Shown here: piece by piece, positions 63,122 to 64,000 of the stretch
Numbering within the stretch: the first letter of the stretch is position 1
How the letters are laid out: every line of letters starts with the position of its first letter
Origin: Oscheius tipulae
Lineage: Eukaryota; Nematoda; Chromadorea; Rhabditida; Rhabditidae
Direction: 5' to 3'
DNA length: 64,000 nucleotides
Assembly (NCBI GenBank): GCA_037178975.1
Contig: JASJZH010000006.1
Location: 1,736,001-1,800,000 of the forward strand
The notes under the pieces: generated by a model
Databases searched by the model: none
Seen by the model: the letters and a program-made list of their open reading frames with translations, nothing else
What the model was told of the DNA's origin: nothing
Translations under genes and position numbers: made by a program

Positions 63122-64000
63122 ATGCAGGAAGTAGATCAGCACATCTTTGAAGCCGCAAAGCAGTTGGACTGGTCAGGTTTTACTCGTTCATTTCCAACTT
63201 TGTTTAAACGTAATGGTATCTAATGCCGAAAACTAAAAGTTCTGTTCTACCTATTCTTTAAAGCCCCAGGCCTCTCCGTGTGTCTTTCTGTATGAAGCCT
63301 TTCTGCAAAAGTTGGTTTATTGCTAAAATGCGACCTTTCCGCCCGAGCAACTCGGGCTCGACTCGCTCGGTGGCCTTACTCGATTTGTTGTCTTGCTCTC
63401 AGTTTAGCCCGGATGCCACTATCTCAATCATAGTTCCTAAATCGTTCGTATATAGGAAAGCATAATTTCAGTTCATTCATCGAAGGAAACAACACACTTG
63501 CATCTTTGACGCCCAATGATATTATGGAGTTTTTAATAAGGTAGCACTTTTCATTTTGTAGACATTATTGTTTCAGATCTCTATGGATCATTGATCCAGC
63601 CACAAGAACAGATGTGCCCTCATGCAAACTACCGCCGACCATCAACGCACGCTTCACCACGGCTCATAAGGTTGCCGAAAAGCTTAACGTAGGTTATTTA
63701 AAGGTCTTGTTTAAAGTTCATGCCCAGACGTTGAGAGTCAGTCCTGGTCTCCAACTTACCGAGCAGTCTCTGCTTTATGGAGAAGTTTCGGAGTACAGAC
63801 GCCTTTTTCTGGACGTAATACGGCTATATCCAGCATTGAAAGATTCAGCTGAGGGAGATGATCACGGTAAGTTGTTCAAAATACGGTCTTCGCCTTTTTC
63901 ATTGTTTACTTGGTGTAGGACAAAGCAAAGAGCTAAGGACAAGAGACCTTCTTACTGGGCCAGGTTCTTTCTCGAAAACCTCGCTCGGAAAGGGATAGGC
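63122..64000 (+). CDS. CCDC22 homologue, 3' partial
   Basis: Exons 63122-63171, 63472-63540, 63577-63866 and 63919 onwards. A CTTCAG acceptor stands one base before the ATG. The protein reads MQEVDQHIFEAAKQLD, SFIEGNNTLASLTPNDIM, RSLWIIDPATRTDVPS, LPPTINARFTTAHKVAEKL and EQSLLYGEVSEYRRLFLD, which follows the N-terminal calponin-homology-like NN domain of CCDC22 (EADRIL, LTELV, CLRVINP, LPPAMSARFRLA, LGYQNFLYPSEPDLRDLLLF). CCDC22 with CCDC93 and COMMD proteins forms the CCC/Commander complex for endosomal recycling. The last exon in the window is in doubt because the simplest frame meets TAG near 63996. Confidence 0.85.

Overview
The window is nuclear DNA of a nematode. The evidence is intron-rich genes with many very short introns (about 35-50 bp), U-rich acceptors ending TTTCAG, splice acceptors lying 0-10 nt before many start codons (the signature of spliced-leader trans-splicing), families typical of worms (C-type lectins, class 3 lipase, ET-type cysteine module, a Hunchback-like zinc-finger protein with an hbl-1 layout) and Tc3 and mariner transposons. 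I cannot name the species. Exon models below were read by eye from frame continuity and splice signals.

Layout. 0-4.1 kb: two secreted glycoside hydrolases on the + strand only 121 bp apart, the first resembling GH144/GH162 endo-beta-1,2-glucanase-like proteins with a mucin-like, GPI-type tail, the second a GH1 beta-glucosidase carrying an extra N-terminal cysteine module; they look like an operon. 4.4-5.9 kb: a minus-strand SUDS3/Sds3-like subunit of the Sin3-HDAC complex. 6.3-22 kb: a C-type lectin cluster: three related loci (five CTLD modules) in different stages of decay, a three-CTLD minus-strand gene with two lesions and an intact four-CTLD gene, interrupted by coiled-coil genes, mariner remnants and a dispersed repeat. 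22.4-29.5 kb: a cysteine-rich secreted protein, an unknown basic nuclear-type protein, a serine carboxypeptidase and a candidate 42-residue membrane micropeptide. 29.5-33.9 kb is almost empty. 33.9-37.2 kb: a proline-rich protein and a CUB/LDLa single-pass receptor. 37.2-41.5 kb is empty except for a tRNA-Ala. 41.6-44.4 kb: a class 3 lipase whose intron holds a complete Tc3-type transposon. 45.3-49.9 kb: the hbl-1-like gene, with an identical tRNA-Ala nested in its last intron. 50-55.7 kb is poor in genes. 55.7-60.6 kb: divergent BTB-like genes on the minus strand. 63.1 kb to the end: the 5' part of a CCDC22 (CCC/Commander complex) gene.

Functional picture: digestion and surface/innate-immunity genes (glucan hydrolases, lectins, lipase, carboxypeptidase) are mixed with conserved regulators (Sds3, Hunchback, CCDC22). 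The most interesting points are the apparent two-enzyme glucan operon with a possibly horizontally acquired first gene and a domain fusion in the second, and the recent-looking Tc3 element in the lipase intron. I saw no CRISPR, prokaryotic or viral genes.
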